Below are positions 18,322 to 26,086 of a stretch of DNA of 50,995 nt, in pieces. Below the pieces are notes generated by a model. It had not been told where the DNA came from and did not search any database. It worked only from the letters and a program-made list of their open reading frames with translations. Source of the DNA: Pseudomonadota bacterium (GTDB taxonomy: Bacteria; Myxococcota_A; UBA9042; GCA-2863065). How positions within the stretch are numbered: the stretch's first letter is position 1; each line of letters opens with the position of its first letter. The stretch is taken from assembly GCA_005776725.1 (NCBI GenBank), contig SXOO01000008.1, positions 1 to 50,995 of the forward strand, given 5' to 3'. Made by a program: the position numbers and the translations under genes.

Positions 18322-19293
18322 TTACCGAGCGGGTTGCGCCGCGATCTCCCGCTGCAGCCAGTCGACCACGCGCTCGAACGGGTCGAAGCCGTACGCCAGC
18401 GCCACCGGGCGGCGTAGGTTCGAGTTGGCGTTCACGTCGTAGAAGGCGCGCCGGCCGTCCGGGGTCTCGAGGTACTCGATGCCGCCGATGTCCAAACCCC
18501 CGTGGAGGAAGATCCGTCGCCCGGCCTCGACGGCCTCTGCAGGCACCTCGGGGTAGGGCTCGAAGGTGGTGGGCAGCGCCTGGGTGGGGGCCGGAACAGC
18601 GCAGGCGCCGTCCGTGTCGTCGCCGGGATGGCAGACCTCCGAGGGGCAGAGATTGAACGCGCCGTCGGATCGCACGCGCATCGCGTAGAGCAGCTCGCCC
18701 GCGATGAACTCGAGTCGGATGATCCCGTGGGCGCGGGTGTCGTGGGCCAGATACTCCTGCAGCAGAAGCAGGTTCTCCGGGTGCCACAGCTCGGGCTGGA
18801 GGCGCAGCAGCTGCTCCACCTCGTCCAGCGACTCGACCTTGAAGATGCGCGCGCCGCTGCCGCCCTGGTTCGGCTTGACCAGGGCCGGAAAAGCGATCTC
18901 GTGTGGTCGCCGCTGCAGCGCCGCGACGTCGTTGAACGCCATGGTTCGCGGGTGGTCGATGCCGAGCTGAGCCATCGCCCGCGCCTGCGCCAGCTTGCTG
19001 AGCTCGAAGCGGAAGGCTTTGGAACCGTTCAGGACTCGGGCGCCCTGCGCCTCCAGGTCCTCCATCAGTGCGAGCGCCAACGGCACCGCGCGCGTGTTGC
19101 CTCGCACGTAGGCGCTGGGGCTAGCCTGGTTGAAGTAGAGGCGCGCCTTCGGCACGTCGCGCTCGCTGACCGTCGCGGACTTGAGGTCGAACGCCTCGAA
19201 GCGCACACCGCGCGCCTCCAGTGCCTGGAAAAGCGGCTCCTGCCACTGCGGGTGCTCGTAAAGGACGACGAGATCGGGACTGGACACGTGCAC
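18322..19293 (-). CDS. ATP-grasp domain protein (RimK-like ligase)
   Basis: Cytoplasmic protein of 323 residues. ATP-grasp features are FPALVKPNQGGSGARIFKV (nucleotide-binding Lys and Gly-rich loop), LLLLQEYLA, RLEFIAGELLYAMRV, and the metal-binding end GGIEYLETPDGRRAFYDVNAN followed by SN. Such enzymes join a carboxylate to an amine or thiol using ATP, as in RimK or glutathione/peptide ligases; the substrate is unknown. The start is uncertain: GTG 19293 or GTG 19287, neither with a clear Shine-Dalgarno. Sequence farther upstream in this frame does not look coding. It stands alone, divergent from the PilZ-like gene. Confidence 0.8.
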   Translation of the reverse strand: MHVSSPDLVVLYEHPQWQEPLFQALEARGVRFEAFDLKSATVSERDVPKARLYFNQASPSAYVRGNTRAVPLALALMEDLEAQGARVLNGSKAFRFELSKLAQARAMAQLGIDHPRTMAFNDVAALQRRPHEIAFPALVKPNQGGSGARIFKVESLDEVEQLLRLQPELWHPENLLLLQEYLAHDTRAHGIIRLEFIAGELLYAMRVRSDGAFNLCPSEVCHPGDDTDGACAVPAPTQALPTTFEPYPEVPAEAVEAGRRIFLHGGLDIGGIEYLETPDGRRAFYDVNANSNLRRPVALAYGFDPFERVVDWLQREIAAQPAR

Positions 19294-19316
19294 CTCGGGG
19301 GCGTCGGGGGCGGTGA

Positions 19317-19345
19317 CGTTATCCGCCGACGGCGGACCCGGCAAG
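19317..19345 (-). promoter_or_regulatory. Candidate promoter of the ATP-grasp gene
   Basis: On the minus strand TTGCCG (19345-19340) and TAACGT (19322-19317) lie 17 bp apart, giving a leader of about 15-20 nt to GTG 19293. Confidence 0.35.
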
Positions 19346-19450
19346 GTGCTGCCGGACGGCCGGAGCGCTCCGCTCGCACCGCGATTTTTTTGACCCCCCA
19401 AGGGTCTCACGGCAGGTTCACTCCTCGGACCAACCGCGGGGAGGTGGTAG

Positions 19451-19804
19451 ATGCTGGCGCTGAAGACGATGATGGGGCCCGAGCGGGCAGCTGAACCGGT
19501 CAAGATGCTCGAGCGGCGCGTAGAGACGCGTAAGCCACTCCACGCGCTGGTCCCGGCTCGGGTGTTGAGACCGCAGCGGCCCACCATCGAGACGGCGGTC
19601 GTCGAGCGGCACGACCGCGCGATCGTGCTGGCGCCCCCGATCGACGCCGAAGCGCTGAGCCACGTGTGGCTCGAGTTCGACCTGGAGGTCCGTCCGGTTC
19701 GGGTGCTCGCCCAGGTGATCGGACACAACACGGCCGGCACCCATCTGCGGATTCGGCACGCTTGGCCCAAGGACGAAGAGCTCCTCGAGCGCCTCGCGGT
19801 CTAA
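19451..19804 (+). CDS. PilZ-like domain protein
   Basis: Small cytoplasmic protein of 117 residues with ATG 19451 preceded by GGGGAGG at good spacing. ERRVETRKPLHALVPARVL carries an RxxxR-type motif like that opening PilZ c-di-GMP receptor domains, followed by beta strands (ETAVVERHDRAIVLAPP, VRVLAQVIGHNTAGTHLRIR). The second PilZ motif D/NxSxxG is not visible, so c-di-GMP binding is doubtful. It ends 9 bp before folC and is probably cotranscribed with it. Confidence 0.5.
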   Translation: MLALKTMMGPERAAEPVKMLERRVETRKPLHALVPARVLRPQRPTIETAVVERHDRAIVLAPPIDAEALSHVWLEFDLEVRPVRVLAQVIGHNTAGTHLRIRHAWPKDEELLERLAV

Positions 19805-19813
19805 GAACCGCGC

Positions 19814-21025
19814 TTGGCCGGTGAAGTGAGCTCGGTCTACGCAGAGCTGTTGTCCCTGGAATCGCAGGGGATCTGCCTCGGGCTGGAACGCATTCGCCCC
19901 CTGTTGGCCGCGCTCGGCAACCCGGAGCGAGCGGCTCGTCGGACCGTGATCATCACGGGCACGAACGGGAAGGGCTCCGTCGCGGCCACCTTGTCGCGCG
20001 CCCTGCGCGCGGCCGGCGTACGCGTGGGCCTCTACACCAGCCCTCACCTCGTCTCCGTGCTCGAGCGCATCCGGCTCGCCGACCAAGACCTGGACGCCCA
20101 GACCTTCGATCGCCTCGGCGTACGTGTGCTGGAAGCGATCCGCGCCACCGGGGCGCGCGCGTCGTTCTTTGAGGCGCTCACGGCCATGGCCTACCTCGCG
20201 TTCGCAGAAGCAGGCGTGGACACACAGGTGATCGAGGTGGGCGTCGGAGGGGGCCGTGACGCGACGCGCGCCGCCGAGCCGACCCACGCGGTGATCACCT
20301 CGGTCGGCAAGGACCACGCGGCGTTGATAGGGCCCACGCTCGACGACATCGTGCGCGAGAAGCTCGGCGCCCTCGGCGCCGCGTCGGAGAATGTGCTGGC
20401 GTTGCCGCCGCGCTACCAGGCGCTTGCCCCGCCCTCTTGGCTCGTCGGGCGTGACGTCAGGTGTCGCGCTGCGGGCGGGCGCCTGCTCGTGGACCTGCCC
20501 GGCGAACACCTGGAGCTCCCGCTCCCGCGCCTCGTCGGAGCGCACCAGGAGCGGAACGCCGCGCTCGCCGTGGCGATGGGCAGGAGGCTCGGACTGCCTC
20601 CAGGAGCGCTCGCCGAGGCGCTCCAGTCGGTGCGGTGGCGGGCGCGGCTGGAGCGGCTGGCCGGTGAGCCGCCGACCTTCGTCGATGGCGCACACAACCC
20701 CGCCGGGATCCGTGCGCTGCTCATAGCGCTCCCTCGCGTCGGGCTGGAGCCCGGCTTCACACTGGTCTTCGGGGCCCACCCGAAGAAGGACGCTGGCCCG
20801 ATGTTGCGGAGCCTGGCCAGCGTCGCGGGGCGCGTGGTGCTCACCGAGGCGCCCCTCCTTCGCCCCGCGGCGGGCCTCACGCGCTGCCTCCCGGGACGCG
20901 GCGCACTCGTGGAGCCGGACCCGCTCGCGGCTCTGGCGCTGGCGCGGTCGTTCGGTGCGCCAGTGCTCGTAGCAGGGTCCCTGTACCTCGCGGGCGAGCT
21001 CCTGGGTCGCCTCGAGGCCTCCTGA
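19814..21025 (+). CDS. folC: Folylpolyglutamate/dihydrofolate synthase
   Basis: Cytoplasmic enzyme of about 403 residues that adds glutamate to dihydropteroate or tetrahydrofolate using ATP. Family motifs are all present: the P-loop ITGTNGKGSVAATLSRAL, LYTSPHLVSVLERI, EVGVGGGRDATR, the SVGKDHAALIG segment and VDGAHNPAGIRALL. The length is slightly below the usual 420-430. The start is uncertain between TTG 19814 and GTG 19826; both lack a strong Shine-Dalgarno. It follows the PilZ-like gene by 9 bp and precedes a cluster of five overlapping genes by 72 bp. Confidence 0.9.
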   Translation: MAGEVSSVYAELLSLESQGICLGLERIRPLLAALGNPERAARRTVIITGTNGKGSVAATLSRALRAAGVRVGLYTSPHLVSVLERIRLADQDLDAQTFDRLGVRVLEAIRATGARASFFEALTAMAYLAFAEAGVDTQVIEVGVGGGRDATRAAEPTHAVITSVGKDHAALIGPTLDDIVREKLGALGAASENVLALPPRYQALAPPSWLVGRDVRCRAAGGRLLVDLPGEHLELPLPRLVGAHQERNAALAVAMGRRLGLPPGALAEALQSVRWRARLERLAGEPPTFVDGAHNPAGIRALLIALPRVGLEPGFTLVFGAHPKKDAGPMLRSLASVAGRVVLTEAPLLRPAAGLTRCLPGRGALVEPDPLAALALARSFGAPVLVAGSLYLAGELLGRLEAS

Positions 21026-21097
21026 GCGGACAGCGGCGCCACCAACTCCCTCCGTTCACCGCTCCCCCAGCGGCCCCGGTTGTGGCAACCTGCCGGC

Positions 21098-21763
21098 ATG
21101 TCTACCCAAGTGGTCTACCTTCCGGACGAGGACCTGGCTGCCCTGCGCGCGTGCGTGCGAGACAACTATCCATCGTTCCTCGGTCGTTTCGATGCGCGGC
21201 CCGAGATACGCGAGCTGGGTCAGCCCTACTTCGGGCGTCATCGGGTGCTCGAGCTGGCGTCGGCGATGCCGCTGCCGGCGCGTCGCCTTCACCTCGCCTT
21301 GTCCGAGTGGGGCGAGGTGCTGCCGCTGAGCGGGCGGGCCGCGCGGTTTCAGGCGCTGTGCAGGGCCGACCCTCCGCCGCCCATCAACGCCGCGGGAGTG
21401 GCGCTGGACTACGCGCTCTTCGCGGACTTCGTCACGACCGAGGGTGAGCTCGGCGAGCTCACGCTTCACCGCTTCTCGGACATCCCGTTCCACGCTGAGC
21501 TGGACCGGACGGACCGGATCATCCGGGAGTCCGTGCGGGACACGGTCGGCGAGCAGATCGGCTCTCCCGTGGCCACGGAGTCCGAGGGGGGCTGGACGGT
21601 CATCAAGTGGGTCGTCTCGGAGGGGGCGCTCATTCGTCGCGAGCTCACCGTAGGACGCGACGGCGCGTTTCGGCGCGCCAACGACGTCCTCGAGCCCGAG
21701 CTCCCTGTCCCCCTTGGGCGGATCTGGGGCGTCGTCGACGGCCGTGTGGTGCCGGTCGGGTGA
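21098..21763 (+). CDS. Unknown protein, first of a five-gene overlapping cluster
   Basis: Protein of 221 residues, no signal peptide or membrane segment, no family recognised. Visible features are an alpha-helical start (LPDEDLAALRACVRDNYPSF), a central FHAELDRTDRIIRESVRD segment and a beta-rich end (GWTVIKWVVSEGALIRREL, IWGVVDGRVVPVG). ATG 21098 is chosen over an in-frame start 18 bp upstream because it begins the plausible N-terminus. Its stop overlaps the next GTG (GTGA). Position-specific codon bias and the overlap make it a real gene; the role is unknown. Confidence 0.65.
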   Translation: MSTQVVYLPDEDLAALRACVRDNYPSFLGRFDARPEIRELGQPYFGRHRVLELASAMPLPARRLHLALSEWGEVLPLSGRAARFQALCRADPPPPINAAGVALDYALFADFVTTEGELGELTLHRFSDIPFHAELDRTDRIIRESVRDTVGEQIGSPVATESEGGWTVIKWVVSEGALIRRELTVGRDGAFRRANDVLEPELPVPLGRIWGVVDGRVVPVG

Positions 21764-22101
21764 GCGCGGCGCGCTCGAGCTCGCCAGGCGGAGGCCCCTC
21801 GATCCCTGCAATGGGGGCGCCCCCCGGAGCTCCAGGCGGGCGCGCCGGAAATCCAGCGGAAGATCCCACCGGCGACGGTTCACAGATCCCCGCGAAAGAG
21901 CTCGCGTCCCTGGCTGACGCAGTGCTCCGCGTCGCGTTCCGACCCGCCGTGGAGCAGCTGCTGCGCGCAGCGTGGGATCTCCGCCCCGATCCCGGCGCGA
22001 ATGGCACGGTGGTGGTCTACAGAGGGCCCCTCGTCCCACGTGGGTTCGCGGTCCGTTATCGCGCGTTGGCTGCGATCGCCGCGGGTCCCGCTCATGGTTG
22101 A
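21760..22101 (+). CDS. Unknown small protein in five-gene cluster
   Basis: Protein of 113 residues. The first half is Gly/Pro-rich and probably disordered; the second half holds a helix (KELASLADAVLRVAFRPAVEQLL) and a beta-type end. The GTG start overlaps the upstream TGA by four bases and its own stop overlaps the following gene by eight bases. No family recognised. Could begin further in, at ATG about 21810, but the coupled GTG fits the pattern of its neighbours. Confidence 0.5.
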   Translation: MSAARSSSPGGGPSIPAMGAPPGAPGGRAGNPAEDPTGDGSQIPAKELASLADAVLRVAFRPAVEQLLRAAWDLRPDPGANGTVVVYRGPLVPRGFAVRYRALAAIAAGPAHG

Positions 22102-22510
22102 CGAGACCGCGCCGTCAGGGGGCCTCGGGCTCGCGCCCCTCCTGGACGTCGGGATCCTCGCCGGGCTCTGGTTCGAGGCCGCGCCCATTTCCGAAGCAAG
22201 CGCCGCCAGTTCCGCTGCGCAGGAGCTGCTTCGTTGGTGGCCGCGGCGCAGGAGCGGGGTTGCGCTCCGGCTGCCTGGGCTCGTCCCGCCGGTTGCGTCC
22301 GAGTGGTGGTGGGTGTTCCCCGTCGAGCGCCTTCGCGGCCGATCCGAGCGGCTCGTCACCCGCCTCGGGGGTGGGCGGCTACCGGATCCCTGGTGCACCG
22401 CGCGTTTCCCAGCGCTCGGCGACTGGTCCGGCTTCGGCGTCTGGCTCGCGTCCGCCGGCCCCGTGCCGCCAGACGCGGTGCGCGTGTCGCACGCTATGTG
22501 GTCGCTGTGA
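22094..22510 (+). CDS. Unknown protein in five-gene cluster
   Basis: Protein of 138 residues, rich in Trp (RWWPRRR, SEWWWVFPVERL, LGDWSGFGVWLAS). No signal peptide or recognised domain. The ATG lies inside the end of the preceding gene (overlap 22094-22101) and the stop overlaps the next GTG (GTGA at 22507). The conserved coupling on both sides is the main support for it being translated. Function unknown. Confidence 0.5.
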   Translation: MVDETAPSGGLGLAPLLDVGILAGLWFEAAPISEASAASSAAQELLRWWPRRRSGVALRLPGLVPPVASEWWWVFPVERLRGRSERLVTRLGGGRLPDPWCTARFPALGDWSGFGVWLASAGPVPPDAVRVSHAMWSL

Positions 22511-23169
22511 TCCGCGTCGACGGCCTGGACTCGGTGTTGTGGGTGGAGCCGCGGACCCTGGATGTCATCGAGGACGACGGCGCGCGCCGCGTGGCTGCGT
22601 CGGGTGACACGGCGGTGGCGGTGCTCTCTGACGTGCTCGCTCGCCTCCCGATAGGGGCAGCGCTCGGCGCGCTGGAGGCGCTGGACGACGACCCGCTCGT
22701 GTTCCTCGAGGCGCTGCCGCGAGTTACACGCGTGTTGCTGCCCGCGTCGCTTCGCGTCGTGGAGCTGCGCCCCGGCCGCGACGGACGTCCAGGAACCGCT
22801 CGCGTGGAGTCCCGGGAAGACTCCCACCGAATCCTCGAGACGCGCCTCCGGCTCGAGTCGCGCGCGGCCGAGTGGCTGGGCCCAGCGAGGGCGCTCCCTG
22901 GGGGGGCTCTAGTGCTCAGCGGCCGCCTCGTGGTCGAGACGGTGGCCGACGGCTCCCACCTGCCGGCCGATCGCGGCGCAGCGTTGCTCACCGCCGCACT
23001 GCGTGGCGCCACGGTCGAGCAGATCGACGACCAGCTCTTGGACTTCGTGGCTCTGCTCGGCCGCCGCGAGCACTTCGGGCGCGAGGTGTGTTGGCGCCTC
23101 TTCGACCTAGGCCTCGATGTCCTCTGGACCGCCGGCGAGGGCGGGGTGCGCGTGGTGCCGGTCTCGTGA
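22507..23169 (+). CDS. Unknown protein in five-gene cluster
   Basis: Protein of 220 residues, likely cytoplasmic, with no family recognised. It alternates beta strands and helices: SVLWVEPRTLDVIEDDGAR, DTAVAVLSDVLARLPIGAAL, HRILETRLRLESRAAEWL, QLLDFVALLGRREHFGREV. GTG 22507 and the stop at 23169 are both in GTGA overlaps with neighbours. A role together with the membrane protein encoded next is suggested only by coupling. Confidence 0.55.
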   Translation: MIRVDGLDSVLWVEPRTLDVIEDDGARRVAASGDTAVAVLSDVLARLPIGAALGALEALDDDPLVFLEALPRVTRVLLPASLRVVELRPGRDGRPGTARVESREDSHRILETRLRLESRAAEWLGPARALPGGALVLSGRLVVETVADGSHLPADRGAALLTAALRGATVEQIDDQLLDFVALLGRREHFGREVCWRLFDLGLDVLWTAGEGGVRVVPVS

Positions 23170-24971
23170 GCCCCTCTGCGCAGCGGCAGGAGCTTGGGCT
23201 AGTGGCGCTGGGCGTGGCCCTCGCCGCGCTCGGCACTCTCCCTGCGGTGGACGCGATCGTGCCCTGGGTCTTCGGGATCGTGGACCGCATCGCGTGGGTC
23301 GACCTCTGGCGGCCGGTCTACAACCCGGAGCCGATGGACACCTACGCCTACCGCCCCCTCTCGGTCGCAATCCTCAAGGTGGCGCTGGCGCTCACCAGGG
23401 ATTCGATGGTGCTCACTGCCATCCACGGCCTCACCCTGGCGGTGTTCGGGGTGGTTGCGCGGCGCTGGCTGGTCGAGCTCGGCCTCGGCGCCGTGGCGAC
23501 CGTGGCTGCGGCGTCCGCGATGCTGGTGCCTTCGCTCCTCTTCAGCGCCTGGCTCGCCGTGGAGTTCGACCTCGTCGGCGCCGTGTTCGTGCTCATGGCG
23601 GTGCGTCGCACCAGCACGCGCGCCTTCTGGGGCTACGCCGTGGTGGCGCTGCTGGTGAAGGAGACCTCGGCCCTCCAGCTCATCGCGTTCCTGGCTGCCG
23701 CGGCCGCTGTGCAGAGGGACCGCGCGTCGCTGGTCCGGCTCGGTGGCTGCTTCGCGCTGCTCCTCGTGTTCACCGCCCCGATGCACTTCGTGGGCGAAGC
23801 GTCGAGCACCGCGTTCACCGTCTTTCGCGACGGGTTTCACCCGGTGCGCATCGCCGCGATCCTCTTCCACACCGTCTGCCAGGCGCTCTTCGTGTTGTCG
23901 CCCGCAGGCGCGTTGCTGCTGGCCGTGCGCGGCCGCGCCGGCTACGTGGCCCTCGCGCTGACCGTGGCGCTCTTCGCGTTGTCGCCAGTCACTCGGCATT
24001 ACTCGCACTTCGAGGCGGTGATCTTCGACGCCTGGCCCCTGGCGCTGGCGGGCTGCCTCGCGATCGCCGTGGGCCTCGTCCGGGCGCTCGACGGGCCGCT
24101 GCGCGCGCCGGCGTTGGCGGCCATCTTCACGCTGCTCGGATACGCCGCCGCGCCCGTCCTCCTCCGATTCGCCCGCGCCGACGTCTCTGCGCGGATCTTC
24201 GCGGCGCTCGTGCCGCTCCTCTTCGGCCTCGCCTGGGACGCCGCACGGACGGCGTGGCAGACGCCGCGGCAGCGGGTGGTCGCGGGGCTCCTGGGCGGCG
24301 CCCTGGCGCTGTCGGTGTTGGGCGCGGGCGTGGGCACCTTGGCTTTCCATCGGACGCGGCTGCTGGTGGAGGACGCGGTGAAGTCGCAGCTGGCGCGCGA
24401 CATCCGCATGGCGTGTCCGGCGCTCATCGCCACGAACCCGGTGCAGCTGACCACGGTGGAGGAGCTCCGGCTCCGTGGCGCCCGCCTTGGCGAGTGTGCG
24501 TGGATCGAGACCACCACGACCAACCCGCCGACGGGGACTGGGCTGGCGGCGTTCGCCGAGGCCGGGGCCTTGGCTGTGGACCCGGGACAAGACGCTTATC
24601 TCCTGGTCCAGACCGCTCGCAGCCTCGCGCCGCCCGAGGTGGCGGAGCGCCTCATGGGCGACTTCGGCTGGGCCTACGACTTCATGCCCGAGGCGGACGA
24701 CGACCTCATCACGTCCTACCGCCGCATGATCTACGAGCCCATCACCGACCTAGAGAGCGTCTTCGAGAAAGAGGGGGTCAGGGTTGCGGCGGCGTCTCTC
24801 CCGCTGATCCAGCCGCCGCTGTTCTGGAGCGACCTCCCTGCGCGCCTCTGGTCGGGGCTTCCGGTCTTCGAGCGCTTCGACTACGTGGGCCGCGTGTACC
24901 GAGTGGACGCTCGAAGGCCGGGCTTCGTTCCCCACGGAGGACGTGTGCGGCGGGACCATCGGCCCAGGTGA
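23166..24971 (+). CDS. Polytopic membrane protein, GT-C glycosyltransferase-like
   Basis: Protein of 601 residues with about eleven hydrophobic segments in residues 10-400, then a soluble C-terminal domain of about 180 residues. In the N-terminal half, DTYAYRPLSVAIL and VVALLVKETSALQL recall the RPL and KE motifs found in lipid-linked-sugar (GT-C) mannosyltransferases and TMTC-like proteins. The usual acidic motif in the first loop could be DLWRPVYNPEP. This assignment is an inference from topology and short motifs. The GTG start is coupled to the previous gene by GTGA. It ends the five-gene cluster. Confidence 0.6.
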   Translation: MSPSAQRQELGLVALGVALAALGTLPAVDAIVPWVFGIVDRIAWVDLWRPVYNPEPMDTYAYRPLSVAILKVALALTRDSMVLTAIHGLTLAVFGVVARRWLVELGLGAVATVAAASAMLVPSLLFSAWLAVEFDLVGAVFVLMAVRRTSTRAFWGYAVVALLVKETSALQLIAFLAAAAAVQRDRASLVRLGGCFALLLVFTAPMHFVGEASSTAFTVFRDGFHPVRIAAILFHTVCQALFVLSPAGALLLAVRGRAGYVALALTVALFALSPVTRHYSHFEAVIFDAWPLALAGCLAIAVGLVRALDGPLRAPALAAIFTLLGYAAAPVLLRFARADVSARIFAALVPLLFGLAWDAARTAWQTPRQRVVAGLLGGALALSVLGAGVGTLAFHRTRLLVEDAVKSQLARDIRMACPALIATNPVQLTTVEELRLRGARLGECAWIETTTTNPPTGTGLAAFAEAGALAVDPGQDAYLLVQTARSLAPPEVAERLMGDFGWAYDFMPEADDDLITSYRRMIYEPITDLESVFEKEGVRVAAASLPLIQPPLFWSDLPARLWSGLPVFERFDYVGRVYRVDARRPGFVPHGGRVRRDHRPR

Positions 24972-25036
24972 AAGTTGACGACGACGCCGTTCGAACGTGA
25001 GAGTTACGCCAACTGCCTCTTCCCCCAAGGATCTTC

Positions 25037-26083
25037 ATGCGCGCCATCTCCTTGATTCGAATCGCTTGTGTCGTGGGCTCCGGCCTGTGGTCCGCGTGCG
25101 CGGACACCACCGCTGCCGCTTCATCCGACGCTGCGTCAGGCGGCGACGTCGCGTCCGCGGACGCCGTGGTGCCCGGGGATGACGTGCCTGGTTCGTCCGA
25201 GGACGCCACCGAGCCCCCGACGGACGTATCCGTCCCGGGCGACGCCGCGGAGCCTCCGCCAGAGGACGTCGTCGAAGATACCGACGAGCCCGTGGAAGAG
25301 GACGTCCCCGTGGTACCAGACGTACCGGAGCCTCCGGTCGACGTCGGCCCACCCGCCGACCTCGGCGGGGTGGACGCGGGCCCGGCGCCTGACGTCGTCG
25401 AGGTGCCGGACGTGCCCTGCGTACCGGACTGTGAAGACAAGGAGTGCGACGACGACGGCTGCGGCGGCTCCTGCGGGACCTGCCCGTCCGAGGCGCCCAC
25501 CTGCTTCGACGGCGTCTGCGTGGGGGAGTGCACGCCCACGTGCGCTCCAGATCAGGTCTGCGGCGACGACGGCTGCGGGGGCCTCTGCGGCAAGTGTGAT
25601 CCGGGCAACTACTGCGCGGGCACCACCTGCTCGCCCGGGACCGAGTGCGCCGGTATCGCGGCTTGTTCGGGCCAGTGCGGGTCGGATGATGCGTGCGTCG
25701 ACGCGTGCTTCGATCCGGCCAGCCTGGACTCGCTTCTGCTCCTGACCGAGGTGCAGCTGTGCCAGCTGGAGAACTGCTTCGGTGCGGCCGACGTCCTCAC
25801 CTGCACTGGGACGGTCTGCCTCCAGTCGTACGTCGCTTGCTTCGTGGGGCAAGCTGGCAGCGAGAGCTGCAAGGCGATCAGCGACTGCACGGCCGAGTGC
25901 GAGGGCGCTGGGTGCCTCAATCAGTGCATGGGGAAGGGCACCATGGACGCGATCTCCGCCTTTCTCCAGTACCTCGGCTGCGTGTCCGTGCAATGCCCGG
26001 CCGGCTCTCCGATCGAGTGCACCATCGGCGCGCTCGCGGGGGCCTGCAAGCCGCTCTTCGAGGCCTGCATCCCCCCGACCTGA
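25037..26083 (+). CDS. Cys-rich lipoprotein with acidic linker
   Basis: Lipoprotein of 348 residues (ATG 25037 with AAGGA upstream; lipobox LWSA-C21). A linker of about 105 residues is almost all Asp, Glu, Pro, Val and Ala. Then two CGDDGCGG-type units (KECDDDGCGGSCGTC and QVCGDDGCGGLCGKC), a motif type I associate with Myxococcota-like surface proteins. The last 140 residues form two similar helical Cys-rich units: AACSGQCGSDDACVDACF onward and SDCTAECEGAGCLNQCM onward, each ending in a C..LY..C or C.PLFEAC helix. Function unknown. It converges on the VWA lipoprotein gene with 3 bp between stops. Confidence 0.7.
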   Translation: MRAISLIRIACVVGSGLWSACADTTAAASSDAASGGDVASADAVVPGDDVPGSSEDATEPPTDVSVPGDAAEPPPEDVVEDTDEPVEEDVPVVPDVPEPPVDVGPPADLGGVDAGPAPDVVEVPDVPCVPDCEDKECDDDGCGGSCGTCPSEAPTCFDGVCVGECTPTCAPDQVCGDDGCGGLCGKCDPGNYCAGTTCSPGTECAGIAACSGQCGSDDACVDACFDPASLDSLLLLTEVQLCQLENCFGAADVLTCTGTVCLQSYVACFVGQAGSESCKAISDCTAECEGAGCLNQCMGKGTMDAISAFLQYLGCVSVQCPAGSPIECTIGALAGACKPLFEACIPPT

Positions 26084-26086
26084 CCG

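Noticed and set aside
19361..19372. Perfect 12-bp palindrome CGGAGCGCTCCG followed by a T run, considered as a terminator or operator
   Set aside because: Thirteen bases separate it from the T run and such palindromes are frequent by chance in GC-rich DNA.
23117..25000. Plus-strand frame of 627 codons overlapping the GT-C-like gene
   Set aside because: Arg/Gly/Pro-rich with no hydrophobic pattern; the overlapping frame has coherent membrane segments and a coupled start.
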